DNA of 64,000 nucleotides from Paenibacillus sp. LHD-38. GTDB taxonomy: Bacteria; Bacillota; Bacilli; Paenibacillales; Paenibacillaceae. The position numbers and the translations under genes were made by a program. Below, one piece after another: positions 63,606-64,000 of this stretch. The stretch's first letter is position 1, and each line of letters starts with the position of its first letter. The notes beneath the pieces were generated by a model. The model made no database searches, had not been told where the DNA came from, and saw only the letters and a program-made list of their open reading frames with translations. The stretch lies in contig NZ_JAVIFU010000013.1 in assembly GCF_031157315.1 (NCBI RefSeq), positions 62,001 to 126,000 of the forward strand. Direction: 5' to 3'.

Positions 63606-63667
63606 AAGTTTTGTGAAGCAAAACTTACTTCGAAAGCATTCTCTTAAGTTTTGTGAAGCAAACGAAG
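63606..63667 (-). repeat. SD-adjacent hairpin repeat before dacF
   Basis: Minus strand ATGCTTTCGAAGT then hairpin AAGTTTTG-5 nt-CAAAACTT (63626-63606), then TTTC and AGGAGG (63602-63597), the dacF SD. A truncated second copy (AAGTTTTGTGAAGCAAA on plus, 63646-63662) lies upstream. Confidence 0.83.
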
Positions 63668-63754
63668 ATGCCACACAATTCGCTTATATTTCTCTTTTCA
63701 GTGTTGACTCATAATCTGGAAATTATTCCAAATAGCTAGAATGATTTGCACAAC

Positions 63755-63783
63755 AAAAATCCGCCCCTATATAGGAGCGGATT
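63755..63783 (-). terminator. Intrinsic terminator after pdp
   Basis: AATCCGCTCCT-ATAT-AGGGGCGGATT hairpin on the minus strand followed by TTTG. Separates pdp from dacF. Confidence 0.8.
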
Positions 63784-63801
63784 ACTTTTATGTTTCCAGA
63801 A

Positions 63802-64000
63802 TTAATAACGTTGTACGCCCTCAGCTGTAATTACCGATAGTAGCAAAGCTCGCGGCTCAGGCTTCTCAGCTGACAGGGAATATGCCTGCCTTACTTTTAC
63901 AGCTACTTCTTTTGTGGCTTCATCAGCGTTCCGAACATGAAGCAGCGCAAGGGTATCCCCAGTATTGACGGTGTCTCCTACCTTTTTTCGAAGCGTAACA
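63802..64000 (-). CDS. pdp: Pyrimidine-nucleoside phosphorylase, C-terminal end (cut by window edge)
   Basis: The last 65 codons are visible, ending ITAEGVQRY. The VTLRKKVGDTVNTGDTLALLH stretch is the barrel-sandwich PYNP C-terminal domain of pyrimidine-nucleoside/thymidine phosphorylases. Deoxynucleoside-salvage genes upstream of dacF are usual in Bacillales. Confidence 0.85.
   Translation of the reverse strand, partial: VTLRKKVGDTVNTGDTLALLHVRNADEATKEVAVKVRQAYSLSAEKPEPRALLLSVITAEGVQRY

Overview
The window comes from an aerobic, endospore-forming, motile Gram-positive of the Paenibacillus type. It carries a large set of sporulation and germination genes (spoIVA, spoVIF, spmAB, dacB, dacF, spoIIAA-AB-sigF, spoVAA-AB-AF, ypeB, gerW/ytfJ). 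Menaquinone is made by the futalosine route (mqnA, ubiX and an mqnP-like prenyltransferase beside hepS/hepT/menG), and there are no men-pathway ring genes here. Gene order follows the Bacillus subtilis trp-hup-der-rpsA-res-rib-spoIIA neighbourhood closely. Nearly all genes are on the minus strand; only three lie on plus, all between 33.8 and 38.8 kb.

Layout, in the direction of minus-strand transcription within each block. (1) 15.3-0 kb: hup, mtrB (TRAP), a membrane-anchored protein, hepS, menG, mqnP-like, ubiX, mqnA, hepT, ndk, cheR, a small HTH-like gene, then the aromatic supraoperon aroC-aroB-aroH-trpE-trpD-trpC-trpF (trpF runs off the left edge). (2) 30.4-15.5 kb: a 53-residue Cys-rich protein, ypeB, a PilZ protein, a ypfB-like gene, cmk, plsC, rpsA homologue, yphA, a YIEGIA protein and its small partner, der, plsY, gpsA, spoVIF-like, yphE-like, a ferredoxin / nucleotidyltransferase / ferredoxin trio, a yphF-like lipoprotein, spoIVA. 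(3) 38.8-30.4 kb: prsW, glutamate dehydrogenase, mecA, and a strand-switch island with a lipoprotein polysaccharide deacetylase, a CPBP protease, a rhodanese and serA. (4) 50.6-38.9 kb: scpA-scpB, DUF2953-gerW, dacB-spmA-spmB, rluB, resA-resB-resC-resD-resE. (5) 55.7-50.6 kb: FMN riboswitch and ribD-ribE-ribBA-ribH, split by about 1 kb of repeats. (6) 64-55.7 kb: pdp (cut by the right edge), dacF, spoIIAA-spoIIAB-sigF, spoVAA-spoVAB-spoVAF, lysA, ppiB.

Regulation readable by eye includes a TRAP target in the trp leader (12 GAG/UAG triplets) downstream of a good sigma-A promoter and upstream of an intrinsic terminator, with the TRAP gene mtrB about 10 kb away. There is also an FMN riboswitch, a sigma-H promoter for spoIIA, candidate sigma-E and sigma-G promoters for spoIVA and spoVA, and a terminator in the serA leader.

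The most novel-looking signal is a short hairpin repeat whose last bases abut the Shine-Dalgarno sequence of three unrelated genes (yphF-like, ribE, dacF), always on the sense strand. A second is a composite tandem/direct repeat between ribE and ribBA. I saw no tRNA, rRNA, insertion sequence or CRISPR array.
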